From: Oscillospiraceae bacterium
GTDB taxonomy: Bacteria; Bacillota; Clostridia; Oscillospirales; Oscillospiraceae
Reading direction: 5' to 3'
Assembly (NCBI GenBank): GCA_902793285.1
Contig: CADBCV010000017.1
Location: 1-39,344, forward strand
DNA: 39,344 bases
Below are positions 8,859 through 16,868 of the stretch, piece by piece. The position numbers and the translations under genes are program-made. Each line of letters starts with the position of its first letter. Position 1 is the stretch's first letter. The notes under the pieces are model-generated. The model searched no databases and was not told the DNA's origin. It worked only from the letters and a program-made list of their open reading frames with translations.

Positions 8859-9006
8859 CCGTAGGGGAGGGGCTTGCCCCTCCCGCGCGCGGAAATATAA
8901 AAACGCAAAAAATGTACGGCGATTTCGCGAAAAGCTGCGATTTCGCCGTACATTGCTTTTAAATGATTGCCCGGTTCCGCCGGGCGGGGCAAGCCCCGCC
9001 CCTACG
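8859..9006. repeat. 148-bp composite of three hairpins (two GTAGGGG hairpins around a GTACGGCGA hairpin)
   Basis: Left: a GTAGGGG hairpin with stem GGAGGGGC/GCCCCTCC (8859-8890). Centre: ATGTACGGCGA (8912-8922) pairing with TCGCCGTACAT (8943-8953). Right: an inverted GTAGGGG hairpin with the different stem GGCGGGGC/GCCCCGCC (8978-9006). The element at 35097-35244 has the same order and the same total length. Confidence 0.8.
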
Positions 9007-9018
9007 TATCTCCTTTAA

Positions 9019-9143
9019 CCTCCCTTTCGAAAAGGGAGGGGGACCGCCGAAGGCGGTGGAGGGATCGAAGATTTTCCCAGGACAGTCGATCCCTCAGTCA
9101 CCAGTGTGCGCACTGGTGACAGCTCCCTTTCGCAAAGGGAGCT
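9019..9143. repeat. Long palindromic intergenic repeat, copy 3
   Basis: Outer hairpins CTCCCTTT/AAAGGGAG occur at both ends. Inner stems are ACCGCC/GGCGGT on the left and CACCAGTG/CACTGGTG on the right, joined by the TGGAGGGATCGA and TCGATCCCTCAGT blocks that pair with each other. Together with neighbouring repeats it fills the 560-bp gap between pta and the regulator; no gene is seen there. Confidence 0.8.
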
Positions 9144-9174
9144 TAGAACGCGGGGAATCTTGGCCCCCCTATAC

Positions 9175-9203
9175 CGCCGGGCGGGGCAAGCCCCGCCCCT
9201 ACG
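9175..9203 (-). repeat. GTAGGGG-head hairpin repeat
   Basis: The minus strand reads CGTAGGGGCGGGGCTTGCCC then CGCCCGGCG, identical in type to the right arm of the composite at 8859-9006. It lies 17 bp from the regulator stop codon. Confidence 0.75.
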
Positions 9204-9220
9204 CTTGGGACGGGGAGTTT

Positions 9221-10282
9221 TCATCCGCTGCGTCTTTCGCGCAGGGTCCAGGGGAGGCGGGCGCCGGGGGCGGGTTTGCCGGCAAGCAGGCGCAGGAGGG
9301 CCTTTGCCGCGAGGGTGCCCATCTGGTGCTTTTCGTGGGCGAGGGAGGTGATGGGCACCGGGGAGAGGGTGCAGAGGTGGCTGTTGTCAAAGCTCACCAC
9401 CGCCGCGTCCTCCGGCACCCGCCGCCCTATGCGCAGGAGCGCGCGGATGAGGGGGTAGGCGATCTCGTCGTTATAGCAGACGACGGCGGTGCAGGGGGCG
9501 AGGCGCGCGGCAAAGCGCTCGAGCCAGTCGCCCCGGCCCGCGAGCAGCGCCTCGCGCGCCGCGGTGTCGTACCAGAGAATGTGCGCCTCCTCGAGCGAAA
9601 GCCCCTCGCGCAGAAGGGCAGAGGCAAAGCCGAGGTAGCGCTCGTGCCCCTGGCGGTCGTCGCTTTTGAAGACGGCGGCGATATGCTCATGCCCCCGCTC
9701 CCGGAGATGGCGGACCAGGATGCGCGCGCCCTCCGCGTTCTCGTCCTGGATGCAGGGGGCCCCCTCCGGGACCGGCAGCGGCGCGTGCAGCCACACGAGC
9801 GGGATGCCCTGCCGCCCGATCTGCTCCAGCAGGTCCAGGTTCACGCTCGGCAGGGCGCTCTTTGCCCCCTCGATGAGGATGCCGGCCGGGGGATCGGCCA
9901 GAAGGCGCGCGAGGACCGCCCGCTCCTCACGGACAAGATTGTGCGTGACGCAGACCTCCACCGTGCAGCCGGCCTCGGCGAACACGGCCTCCAGATCCCG
10001 CAGGAGCTGGGGGTAGAGATAGGTGTCCGCCGAGGGGAGCACCACGGCGACGCGGCCCCGGCGCACCGGCTCCGCGCCCGCAAGGTAGGTCCCGCTGCCG
10101 TGCACGCGCACGATCAGCCCCTCCTCCGCGAGGATCGAGAGCGCGCGGCGCACGGTCTCGCGGCTGCATCCGCACTCCGCGCAGAGCGCGAGCTCCCCGG
10201 GCAGCTTTGTCTGTCCCTCTTTCCGCATCCGGGCGCAGCGGCGTCTCAGCTCCGCCGCCGCCGTGAGATACCTGGCCGGCAT
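9221..10282 (-). CDS. GntR-type HTH regulator with LacI-like sugar-sensing domain
   Basis: A 353-aa transcription factor. Residues 1-70 form a GntR-type winged helix (KLPGELALCAECGCSRETVR, then RALSILAEEGLIVRVHGSGTYL). Residues about 75-345 form a periplasmic-binding-protein-like sensor of the LacI/GalR type (GRVAVVLPSADTYLYPQLL, GILIEGAKSAL, HLRERGHEHIAAVF, DAAVVSFDNSHL, PVPITSLAHEK). This fusion is the AraR-like arrangement. The start has GGGGAG upstream. It is divergent from the sugar-transport operon across 440 bp, which makes it the probable local, sugar-responsive regulator of that operon; this is inferred from position. The ligand is unknown and the family usually acts as a repressor relieved by sugar. 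Confidence 0.92.
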   Translation of the reverse strand: MPARYLTAAAELRRRCARMRKEGQTKLPGELALCAECGCSRETVRRALSILAEEGLIVRVHGSGTYLAGAEPVRRGRVAVVLPSADTYLYPQLLRDLEAVFAEAGCTVEVCVTHNLVREERAVLARLLADPPAGILIEGAKSALPSVNLDLLEQIGRQGIPLVWLHAPLPVPEGAPCIQDENAEGARILVRHLRERGHEHIAAVFKSDDRQGHERYLGFASALLREGLSLEEAHILWYDTAAREALLAGRGDWLERFAARLAPCTAVVCYNDEIAYPLIRALLRIGRRVPEDAAVVSFDNSHLCTLSPVPITSLAHEKHQMGTLAAKALLRLLAGKPAPGARLPWTLRERRSG

Positions 10283-10312
10283 GTGCCCACTCCCCTTTTC
10301 TTCGTTTGCCCC

Positions 10313-10318
10313 ATTCTA
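10313..10318 (-). promoter_or_regulatory. Possible extended -10 promoter of the regulator gene
   Basis: On the minus strand TGGTAGAAT gives an extended -10 box about 31 bp before the regulator ATG. No good -35 box is seen 17 bp upstream. Confidence 0.4.
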
Positions 10319-10634
10319 CCACAGATCGCCCGCCCGGAAAATCCCCTTTCGCACCGCCGGAAAAAAACAGACTTTCTCGCGCCGGAGGGTTGTTTTTTCA
10401 TTGACTTTGACGGACACGGCCGGAAAATAATCCGATAAAGCGAGGGACTTTTGGGCAGATTATCCAAAGCGCGGCGCGGGGCAGGCACTTCAAAAATCGG
10501 AAGAAAACCGACAAATCCGCCCGCCGGATCGGAAAAAAACCGCCTCCCGGCAAAGTTGTCTGCTTTTTGAAAAACATGCCGCAAACTTGTATTTATTTGC
10601 TTTCACGGTTTTGCGCTCCGCCGCCCCGAAAGCC

Positions 10635-10663
10635 TTGACGCCGGGCGGAAAAAGTGCTTTGAT
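10635..10663 (+). promoter_or_regulatory. Probable promoter of the sugar ABC operon
   Basis: -35 TTGACG (10635-10640), 17-bp spacer, TTTGAT (10658-10663), or TTGATA at 18 bp. It would give a leader of about 50 nt to the first ATG. The 10283-10634 stretch holds A-rich blocks and a second TTGACT at 10401-10406 but no gene. An imperfect CAAA...TTTG dyad lies near 10573-10590 and is too weak to call an operator. Confidence 0.5.
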
Positions 10664-10721
10664 AGGCTCAGCGGGAAATCCATTCCCAAGTCAAAAATTT
10701 TTTTGAAAAGAGGTAAAGACC

Positions 10722-11717
10722 ATGAAGAAAGTTCTTGCACTTCTCCTTGTTCTGGTCATGATGGCTTCTCTGAGCGTCGTCGCTTATGCGGATGACATCA
10801 AGGTCGCCTTCTCCCAGATCGGTCAGGAATCCGACTGGCGCACCGCGAACACCGACAGCATCAAGAGCACGATCGAAGGCCACGACGGCTGGACGCTCAT
10901 CTATGATGACGCGCAGCAGAAGCAGGAGAACCAGATCAAGGCTCTGCGCAACTTCATCACCCAGGGCGTTGATTACATCCTCTTCACCGGCGTTGTTTCC
11001 ACCGGCTGGGACGAAGTCCTTGCTGAGGTCAACGAGGCTGAGATCCCCCTGATCCTGGTCGACCGTATGCCCGACTGCGCCGACAAGATCGACTACGCCG
11101 CTGCATTCGGCGGTGACTTCGTCGAAGAGGGCCGCCGCCAGGTCGCGTGGGCCGGCGAGTATCTGAAGACCCTTGGCCGCGGCGATGAGGAAGTCTGCGT
11201 CGCCATCATGGAAGGCACCACCGGTGCTGACGCTCAGGTCGGCCGTACCGAGGGCAACCTGGCCGCTCTGAAAGAGTACCCCAACATGAAGCTCGTGGCT
11301 CAGCAGTCCGGCAACTTCACCCGTACCGAGGGCCAGGCCGTTATGGAAGCATGGCTCAAGTCCGTTGACAAGATCGACGTCCTGATCGTCCAGAACGACG
11401 ACATGGGTCTCGGCGCCATCGACGCCATCAAGGCCGCCGGCCTTGTTCCCGGCAAGGACATCATCATTGTTGGCTGCGACTCCGTCAAGGCCGCGTTTGA
11501 GGCCATTGTCGCCGGTGAGATGAACGCCACCGTCGAGTGCACCCCGCTCTATGGCCCCTTCGTTGAGAAGACCATCGAGGCTCTCGAGGCCGGCGAGACC
11601 TTTGAGAAGACCATCGTTCACCCCGAAGAGGGCGTGTACGACTGCGTGGGCGGCATCGACCTCGGAACGGTCACCTCTGTCCTCGCTGCTGATGTGATTG
11701 ACAGCCGCGTCTACTGA
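10722..11717 (+). CDS. Sugar ABC transporter substrate-binding protein (YtfQ-like)
   Basis: An extracytoplasmic binding protein of the Peripla_BP_4 family (331 aa) that delivers a sugar to the permease encoded downstream. The mature N-terminus IKVAFSQIGQESDWRTANTD and the block QQKQENQIKALRNFITQGVD closely follow E. coli YtfQ, the galactofuranose/galactose-type binding protein, as recalled from memory. The signal peptide is MKKVLALLLVLVMMASLSVVAYA, with cleavage predicted before DDIK. There is no lipobox cysteine, unusual for a binding protein in a single-membrane Firmicute. Codons GCT, GTT and CGT are commoner than in neighbouring genes, which fits high expression. AGAGGT precedes the ATG. 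A hairpin with a T-run follows the stop codon, so more binding protein than permease may be made. Confidence 0.92.
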   Translation: MKKVLALLLVLVMMASLSVVAYADDIKVAFSQIGQESDWRTANTDSIKSTIEGHDGWTLIYDDAQQKQENQIKALRNFITQGVDYILFTGVVSTGWDEVLAEVNEAEIPLILVDRMPDCADKIDYAAAFGGDFVEEGRRQVAWAGEYLKTLGRGDEEVCVAIMEGTTGADAQVGRTEGNLAALKEYPNMKLVAQQSGNFTRTEGQAVMEAWLKSVDKIDVLIVQNDDMGLGAIDAIKAAGLVPGKDIIIVGCDSVKAAFEAIVAGEMNATVECTPLYGPFVEKTIEALEAGETFEKTIVHPEEGVYDCVGGIDLGTVTSVLAADVIDSRVY

Positions 11718-11754
11718 TTCTCTTTATCCTTTCACATCAACATCCTGAATCCTG

Positions 11755-11782
11755 GGGGCTGGCGCTCAGCCGGCCCCTTTTT
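11755..11782 (+). terminator. Intra-operon intrinsic terminator or attenuator after the first binding-protein gene
   Basis: The stem GGGGCTGGC (11755-11763) pairs with GCCGGCCCC (11769-11777), with a 5-nt loop and five Ts (11778-11782). Because the ATPase gene follows on the same strand, partial termination is the likely role. Confidence 0.75.
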
Positions 11783-11783
11783 C

Positions 11784-11814
11784 AAGGGTGGACGGCGTAC
11801 AGCCTTCCGCCCTT
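11784..11814 (+). other. Second hairpin between binding-protein and ATPase genes
   Basis: AAGGGTGGACGGC (11784-11796) pairs imperfectly with GCCTTCCGCCCTT (11802-11814), ending a few bases before the AAGGAGG site of the next gene. It may protect mRNA ends or modulate ribosome access. Confidence 0.55.
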
Positions 11815-11835
11815 GTCCTTTAAGGAGGAATTCAA

Positions 11836-13353
11836 TTGCCGGAACATAGCCTGCTTGAAATGAAAGGCATTGAAATACAGTTCCCAGGAGTGAAAGCTCT
11901 CGATAAAGTTGACTTTTCCCTCAGAGCTGGAGAGATACACGCGCTCCTCGGAGAAAACGGCGCAGGGAAAAGCACACTGGTCAAATGCCTTACGGGCGTC
12001 CACCACATGGACGCCGGCACCATTCTGTTCGACGGAAAAGAGATCAGACCGACGAGCCCGCAGGATGCGTTCTCCATGGGTATTTCGACGGTCTATCAGG
12101 AGATCAATCTGTGCCCGAATCTGACGGTGGCGGAAAACATTTTCGTCGGACGCCAGCCGATGAAGCACGGCATGATCAACTGGAAAGATATCAATAAGAG
12201 AGCCCGAGAGCTGATGTCAAGATTCCACATGGATATTGACGTTACGCGCCCATTAAATAATTATTCCACGGCGATTCAGCAGATGGTGTCGATCGCGCGC
12301 GCGGTCGATATCGACGCGAAGGTCCTGATCCTGGACGAGCCTACCTCGTCCCTGGATGATAACGAGGTCAAGCTCCTGTTCGACGTCATGAATGAGCTGA
12401 AGGCAGAGGGCATGGGCATCATTTTCATCACGCACTTTCTGGATCAGGTGTTCGCCGTGTGCGACAGACTGACGATCCTGCGCAACGGCACGCTGGTCGG
12501 CACCTACGACATCCAGGGCATCACGAAGCTCGAACTTGTGACCATGATGATCGGCAAAGACATGGACGTGATCTTCAATCTCAAGCGGGCCGAGGTCGCC
12601 CCGGACGCGCCCGAAATGCTCAAAACGGAGAATCTCGGCGCCCCGGGCCAGATCCAGAACGTGAATCTCTCGCTCAGGAAGGGCGAGCTCATGGGCTTTG
12701 CCGGCCTTCTCGGCAGCGGCCGTACGGAGACGGCGGAGCTGATCTTCGGCGCTGTCCCCGCGACGGAGGGGACCGAGACGGTCAACGGCAAAAGGGTGAC
12801 GATCGGCAAGCCGATCGACGCGATCAACGCGAAGCTGGCCTTCTGCCCGGAGGACAGAAAGCGCGACGGCATCATCGGCGATCTGTCCATCCGCGAGAAT
12901 ATCGCCCTTGCCCTGCAGGCGAGAAGGGGCTTCATGCATCCCATCTCCATGCAGGAGCAGAACGAGCTTGCCGAGAAGTACATCAAGCTCCTCTCCATCG
13001 CGACGCCGAACGCGGAAAAGAAGATCGGCGAGCTGTCCGGCGGCAATCAGCAGAAGGTCATTCTGGCCCGCTGGATGGCGACGCAGCCGGAGCTTCTGAT
13101 CCTCGACGAGCCGACGCGCGGCATCGATATCGGCGCGAAGGCGGAGATCCAGCGCCTGATGCTGGAGATGTGCGGCGAGGGGGTTTCGGTCATCTTCATC
13201 AGCTCGGAGCTGGATGAGATCATCCGCTGCTCCAACCGCATCGTCGTCATGCGGGACAGAAAGAAAGTCGGTGAGGTGAACGGAGAGGGCTGCACCCAGC
13301 AGACGCTTCTCAACATCATCGCCAACGGACAGCAGGAGGACGCGACGGCATGA
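11836..13353 (+). CDS. Sugar ABC transporter ATP-binding protein, tandem NBD (YtfR-like)
   Basis: A 505-aa double ATPase that powers the first importer at the inner face of the membrane. NBD1 has Walker A GENGAGKST (39-47) and Walker B VLILDEPTSSLD. NBD2 has GLLGSGRTE in place of Walker A, as is usual for this family, then LSGGNQQKVILARW and LLILDEPTRGIDIG. The stretches FPGVKALDKVDFSLRAGEI and FITHFLDQVFAVCDRLTILR match E. coli YtfR closely as recalled. The start codon is TTG, supported by AAGGAGG eight bases upstream. It overlaps the next gene in an ATGA junction. Confidence 0.93.
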   Translation: MPEHSLLEMKGIEIQFPGVKALDKVDFSLRAGEIHALLGENGAGKSTLVKCLTGVHHMDAGTILFDGKEIRPTSPQDAFSMGISTVYQEINLCPNLTVAENIFVGRQPMKHGMINWKDINKRARELMSRFHMDIDVTRPLNNYSTAIQQMVSIARAVDIDAKVLILDEPTSSLDDNEVKLLFDVMNELKAEGMGIIFITHFLDQVFAVCDRLTILRNGTLVGTYDIQGITKLELVTMMIGKDMDVIFNLKRAEVAPDAPEMLKTENLGAPGQIQNVNLSLRKGELMGFAGLLGSGRTETAELIFGAVPATEGTETVNGKRVTIGKPIDAINAKLAFCPEDRKRDGIIGDLSIRENIALALQARRGFMHPISMQEQNELAEKYIKLLSIATPNAEKKIGELSGGNQQKVILARWMATQPELLILDEPTRGIDIGAKAEIQRLMLEMCGEGVSVIFISSELDEIIRCSNRIVVMRDRKKVGEVNGEGCTQQTLLNIIANGQQEDATA

Positions 13354-14420
13354 AAAAGAAAAACTTCTCGCTATCCGGCATCATGCAGTCCAAGATCACC
13401 TGGGCCGTTGTGGCTGAGCTTCTGATTCTGCTGGTCTGCTTTATTATCCGGCCGGATTTCTTCTCGATCAAGTACCAGCCCGCCACCGGTATGCTCTACG
13501 GCAGTTTGATCGACATTCTCAACCGCTCCGCGGAGATCACCATCATCTCCATGGGCATGACGCTCGTCATCGCCCTGGGCGGCACTGACCTCTCCGTCGG
13601 CTCTCTCGTGGCGCTGAGCGGCGCGCTGGCCTTGAAGTTTCTCCGCTGGGACGTGCTGGTTTACACCACGCCGGGTGATTACACGGTCAAGCCCTTCATC
13701 CTGGTGATCCTGGTCCCGCTCGCCGTGTGCACGCTGATGGGCCTCTTCAACGGCTTTATGATCTCGCGCATCGGGATGCAGCCCATCATTGCGACGCTGA
13801 TCCTCATGGTATGCGGGCGCGGCATCGCGCAGATCGTGACGAACGGCAAACAGTTCACCACACTGTACTCGCCCTTCCGCGTGATCGGGCAGGGGAGCTT
13901 TCTGTTCCTGCCGATGCCGATTATCATCTCAATTATTGTTGTGGCGGCGGTTTCCATCTTCGTGCGAAAGACGGCCTTCGGCACGATGGTGGAATCTGTC
14001 GGCATCAACCCGAGTGCGAGCCGCCTGAGCGGCATCGACTCCCGCAGGATCATCATGATCGTCTTCGCCCTCACGGCGTTTCTCTCGGCGATCGCAGGCC
14101 TCATCACCGCAAGCCGCGTCATGTCGAACGACTCCAACAACTTCGGCATCAACTTTGAGATGGACGCCATCCTGGCCGTCGTTATAGGCGGCACGAACAT
14201 GGCAGGCGGCAAATTCAGTCTCGCCGGCACGGTGATCGGCTCCATCATCATCCGCACGATCGTGACCTTCGTCTACTACTTCGGCATCGTCTCGGAGGCG
14301 ACCATGGCGTTCAAGGCGCTCATCATCATCGTCGTTATCGTGCTGCAGTCCGAGCCTGTCCGCAAGAGGATGTCGAAGATGGGCAAGAAGCGGATGAAGG
14401 GAGGTGCGGTACATGCCTGA
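13350..14420 (+). CDS. Sugar ABC transporter permease (YtfT-like)
   Basis: A 356-aa membrane protein of the BPD_transp_2 (RbsC-type) family with about eight to ten hydrophobic segments. The family motif is seen in MGMTLVIALGGTDLSVGSLV, and the loop facing the ATPase in TMVESVGINPSASRLSGID. Then follow AVVIGGTNMAGGKFSLAG and a basic, cytoplasmic C-terminus. The ATG overlaps the ATPase stop codon by four bases and the gene overlaps the following permease, so the core of this importer is translationally coupled. It should pair with the next gene product as a heterodimeric channel. Confidence 0.92.
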   Translation: MKKKNFSLSGIMQSKITWAVVAELLILLVCFIIRPDFFSIKYQPATGMLYGSLIDILNRSAEITIISMGMTLVIALGGTDLSVGSLVALSGALALKFLRWDVLVYTTPGDYTVKPFILVILVPLAVCTLMGLFNGFMISRIGMQPIIATLILMVCGRGIAQIVTNGKQFTTLYSPFRVIGQGSFLFLPMPIIISIIVVAAVSIFVRKTAFGTMVESVGINPSASRLSGIDSRRIIMIVFALTAFLSAIAGLITASRVMSNDSNNFGINFEMDAILAVVIGGTNMAGGKFSLAGTVIGSIIIRTIVTFVYYFGIVSEATMAFKALIIIVVIVLQSEPVRKRMSKMGKKRMKGGAVHA

Positions 14421-15495
14421 ACGAATTCCGGATAGACGGCAGAGTCTTGCAAGCCGCCTGCTGAAGCCGCAGTTTGTGATGGTCTATGCGACCGTCGGCA
14501 TTTTCATCCTGATCTACATCTACGGTGCGATCCGCTTTGGAAGCATCGGCTTTACCACCCTGCGCACCTTTGTCAACATGTTCAAGGACAATGCCTATTA
14601 CGGCATCTCCGCGGTGGGCATGACGATGGTGCTCATCACCGGCGGCATCGACCTCTCGGTTGCGTCGGTCGCCTGCCTGACCGGGATGATCGTAGCCTAC
14701 GGGACGAGCGTCCTCGGCTACCACCCCGCCGTCTGCATGCTGGCCGCGCTGGTGGTCGGCGTGGGACTGGGTCTCCTGCAGGGCGCGGCGATCTATTATC
14801 TGGATGTGCCGCCCTTCATCACGACCCTTGCGGGGAACTTCCTCGCGCGCGGCGTCTGCTCGCTGATCAGCCGGGAGTCGATTTCGGTCTCCCATCCGAT
14901 GATCGACGCCCTCGCCGGCTGGAAGTGGTACTTCAAAAAATATGTTGACGGCGAGTGGGTGAAGATCAAACCGATCGCCTTCATCAATGTCAATCTGCTC
15001 GTATTCCTGCTGATGATCGTGATCGGCACCTTTATTCTGCACCGGACAAAGTTCGGCAGAAACATCTACGCCATCGGCGGCAACGAGCAGAGCGCGAAGC
15101 TCATGGGCCTTCCCGTCGGGCGGACCAAGATCCTGGTCTACGGCTTCAACGGCTTCTGCAGCGTCCTCGCGGGCTTTGCCTATCTGCTGGAGGTAAAGAG
15201 CGGCTGGAACCTCGCCCTGAACGGCGGCGAGCTGGAGGCGATCTCCTGCGCGGTCATCGGCGGCACGCTGCTGACCGGCGGCGTCGGCTATATGATCGGC
15301 ACGCTCTTCGGCGTCCTGCTGAAGTCCGTCATCCCGGCGCTTATCACCTTCAACGGCACGCTCCTCTCCTGGTGGGGCAAGATCGCGACCGGCGGTCTGC
15401 TCGCGCTGTTCATCGTGATCCAGCGTATCGTCGTAACCGCGTCCGAGAGGAAAAAGGACAGCAAGAAAAAGACGCCGCAGGGCGAAGCGAGATAA
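14413..15495 (+). CDS. Sugar ABC transporter permease (YjfF-like)
   Basis: The second channel subunit of the first importer (360 aa, BPD_transp_2 family). Motifs: VGMTMVLITGGIDLSVASVA, the ATPase-facing loop NIYAIGGNEQSAKLMGLPVG and CAVIGGTLLTGGVGYMIGT. The ATG at 14413 has GGAGG eight bases upstream; a GTG three codons earlier is possible. It overlaps the previous gene by 8 bp. The order binding protein, ATPase, permease, permease matches ytfQRT-yjfF. Confidence 0.92.
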   Translation: MPERIPDRRQSLASRLLKPQFVMVYATVGIFILIYIYGAIRFGSIGFTTLRTFVNMFKDNAYYGISAVGMTMVLITGGIDLSVASVACLTGMIVAYGTSVLGYHPAVCMLAALVVGVGLGLLQGAAIYYLDVPPFITTLAGNFLARGVCSLISRESISVSHPMIDALAGWKWYFKKYVDGEWVKIKPIAFINVNLLVFLLMIVIGTFILHRTKFGRNIYAIGGNEQSAKLMGLPVGRTKILVYGFNGFCSVLAGFAYLLEVKSGWNLALNGGELEAISCAVIGGTLLTGGVGYMIGTLFGVLLKSVIPALITFNGTLLSWWGKIATGGLLALFIVIQRIVVTASERKKDSKKKTPQGEAR

Positions 15496-15570
15496 ACGCC
15501 CCGGCGGCCTGACAAAGCGCAGAAAACCTGAACATACAAGCAAGAACAAATTTATAAGGAGGAAAACAAC

Positions 15571-16692
15571 ATGAAAAAGATCCTGGCACTCGTTCTTGTC
15601 CTGACCCTGATGCTCAGTCTCTCCGTCCCGGCCTTCGCGGCGGAAGACAAAATCAAAATCGGCATCTCCATCTGGAGCTCCACCGACACCCTCGGCAGCG
15701 AATGCAAGCGCATGATCGACGCGGCGGCGGAAGCCCTCGGCGTGGAGACCCAGTGGGTCGACCAGGCGCACATCTCCGAGCAGGTCACCGCTTCCGCGGA
15801 GACCCTGGCGCTCGCGGACTGCGACGGCATCATCATCTGCAACTCCGCCTCCGCCGAGATGGGCTCCGTCATCAAGACCTGCGATGAGAACGAGGTCTAT
15901 GTGGCCCAGTTCTTCCGCGTGATCGACAAGGACGCAAACCCCGACGAGTACGCCCAGGCCTGCGCCTCCCCCTACTATGTGGGCGCCGTGCATGAGTCCG
16001 AGTTCGACAACGGCAAGACCCTCGTCACCATCCTCGGCGAGAAGGGCTGCCGCAAGATCGGCCTTGAGGGCTGGGAGCCGGGCGACGCCACCTTCCTCGG
16101 CCGCTGGGAAGGCTACAAGGCCGGCGTTGAGGAATGGAATGCCGCGCACGCCGACGACCAGATCACCCTTCTCGATCCCCAGTACGGCCGCACCACCACC
16201 GACACCGGCCGCGCCACGGCCGAGGCCATCATCCAGGCCAACCCTGATATCGACGCTCTCATCGTCGCCGGCGGCGGCGGCGACACCCTCCTCGGCGCGA
16301 TCGCCGGCATCGAGGCCATGGGCCTGACCGGCAAGATCGCCGTTGTCTCCACCGACTTTTTGCCCGACCTCGACGTCAAGCTCGAGACCGGCGCCATGGC
16401 TGCCGAGTCCGGCGGCCACTATGCCGACCCCTTCTTCGCCTTCCTGATGGTCTACAACGCCATCAAGGGCAACTACGCCACCTCCAGCGACGGCTTCTAT
16501 GACATGGTCTTCCCCTACATGTTCGTCGCCTCCCCCGAGGACTATGCCAACTACGCCCAGTACTTCACCGGCTCTGAGCTGCCCTACTACGCCGATGAGA
16601 TCACGGCGCTTGCCGCCCTCGATTACGACGCCCTCGCCCAGGCCTGCGCAGACCTGTCCGTCGAAGACGTCGTCGCCCGCCACGCCAAGTAA
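15571..16692 (+). CDS. Second sugar-type ABC transporter substrate-binding protein
   Basis: A 373-aa Peripla_BP_4-type binding protein, only distantly like the first one. The signal peptide is MKKILALVLVLTLMLSLSVPAFA, with cleavage before AED and again no lipobox cysteine. The mature protein starts KIKIGISIWSSTDTLGSECK; later blocks are DCDGIIICNSASAEMG, GEKGCRKIGLEGWEPG, ALIVAGGGGDTLLGAIAG and GKIAVVSTDFLPDL, matching the two-lobe fold. It begins 75 bp after the first importer with an AAGGAGG site and codes with strong GCC/ATC preference. Downstream hairpins at 16706-16785 separate it from its permease. The ligand cannot be named; a sugar is likely from the neighbouring kinase. Confidence 0.88.
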   Translation: MKKILALVLVLTLMLSLSVPAFAAEDKIKIGISIWSSTDTLGSECKRMIDAAAEALGVETQWVDQAHISEQVTASAETLALADCDGIIICNSASAEMGSVIKTCDENEVYVAQFFRVIDKDANPDEYAQACASPYYVGAVHESEFDNGKTLVTILGEKGCRKIGLEGWEPGDATFLGRWEGYKAGVEEWNAAHADDQITLLDPQYGRTTTDTGRATAEAIIQANPDIDALIVAGGGGDTLLGAIAGIEAMGLTGKIAVVSTDFLPDLDVKLETGAMAAESGGHYADPFFAFLMVYNAIKGNYATSSDGFYDMVFPYMFVASPEDYANYAQYFTGSELPYYADEITALAALDYDALAQACADLSVEDVVARHAK

Positions 16693-16705
16693 TGTATCAC
16701 CTGCA

Positions 16706-16736
16706 AAGGGATGCGGGGAAACCCCCCGCATCCCTT
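16706..16736 (+). terminator. Perfect GC-rich hairpin after the second binding-protein gene
   Basis: AAGGGATGCGGGG (16706-16718) pairs with CCCCGCATCCCTT (16724-16736), a 13-bp perfect stem with a 5-nt loop. No clear U-run follows, so it may be a 3' stabiliser or a partial terminator. It mirrors the hairpin after the first binding-protein gene. Confidence 0.55.
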
Positions 16737-16755
16737 CCGTCAATTGCAAACGCGA

Positions 16756-16785
16756 TTTTTTGAGGCGGCATAGCCGCCTCAAAAA
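16756..16785 (+). other. T-rich/A-rich leader hairpin upstream of the second permease
   Basis: TTTTTGAGGCGGC pairs perfectly with GCCGCCTCAAAAA around an ATA loop. A small AAAGCG/CGCTTT hairpin follows at 16838-16853, just before the AGGAGG site of the next gene. The form recurs upstream of glgC (28887-28917). Confidence 0.55.
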
Positions 16786-16868
16786 CGAGGTTTAAATGAA
16801 AAAACGATCCTCTCGATACTCCGGATAAAATCACCGCAAAGCGCTCGCGCTTTCACAGGAGGCATTTT

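Noticed and set aside
8859-9143. CRISPR-like array of short repeats after pta
   Set aside because: The repeats belong to different families, are inverted relative to each other and have no regular spacing or spacers, and no cas gene is nearby.
10573-10590. CAAA...TTTG dyad upstream of the sugar operon as AraR-like operator
   Set aside because: Only the four-base ends and the centre match, and there is no second site; too weak to call.
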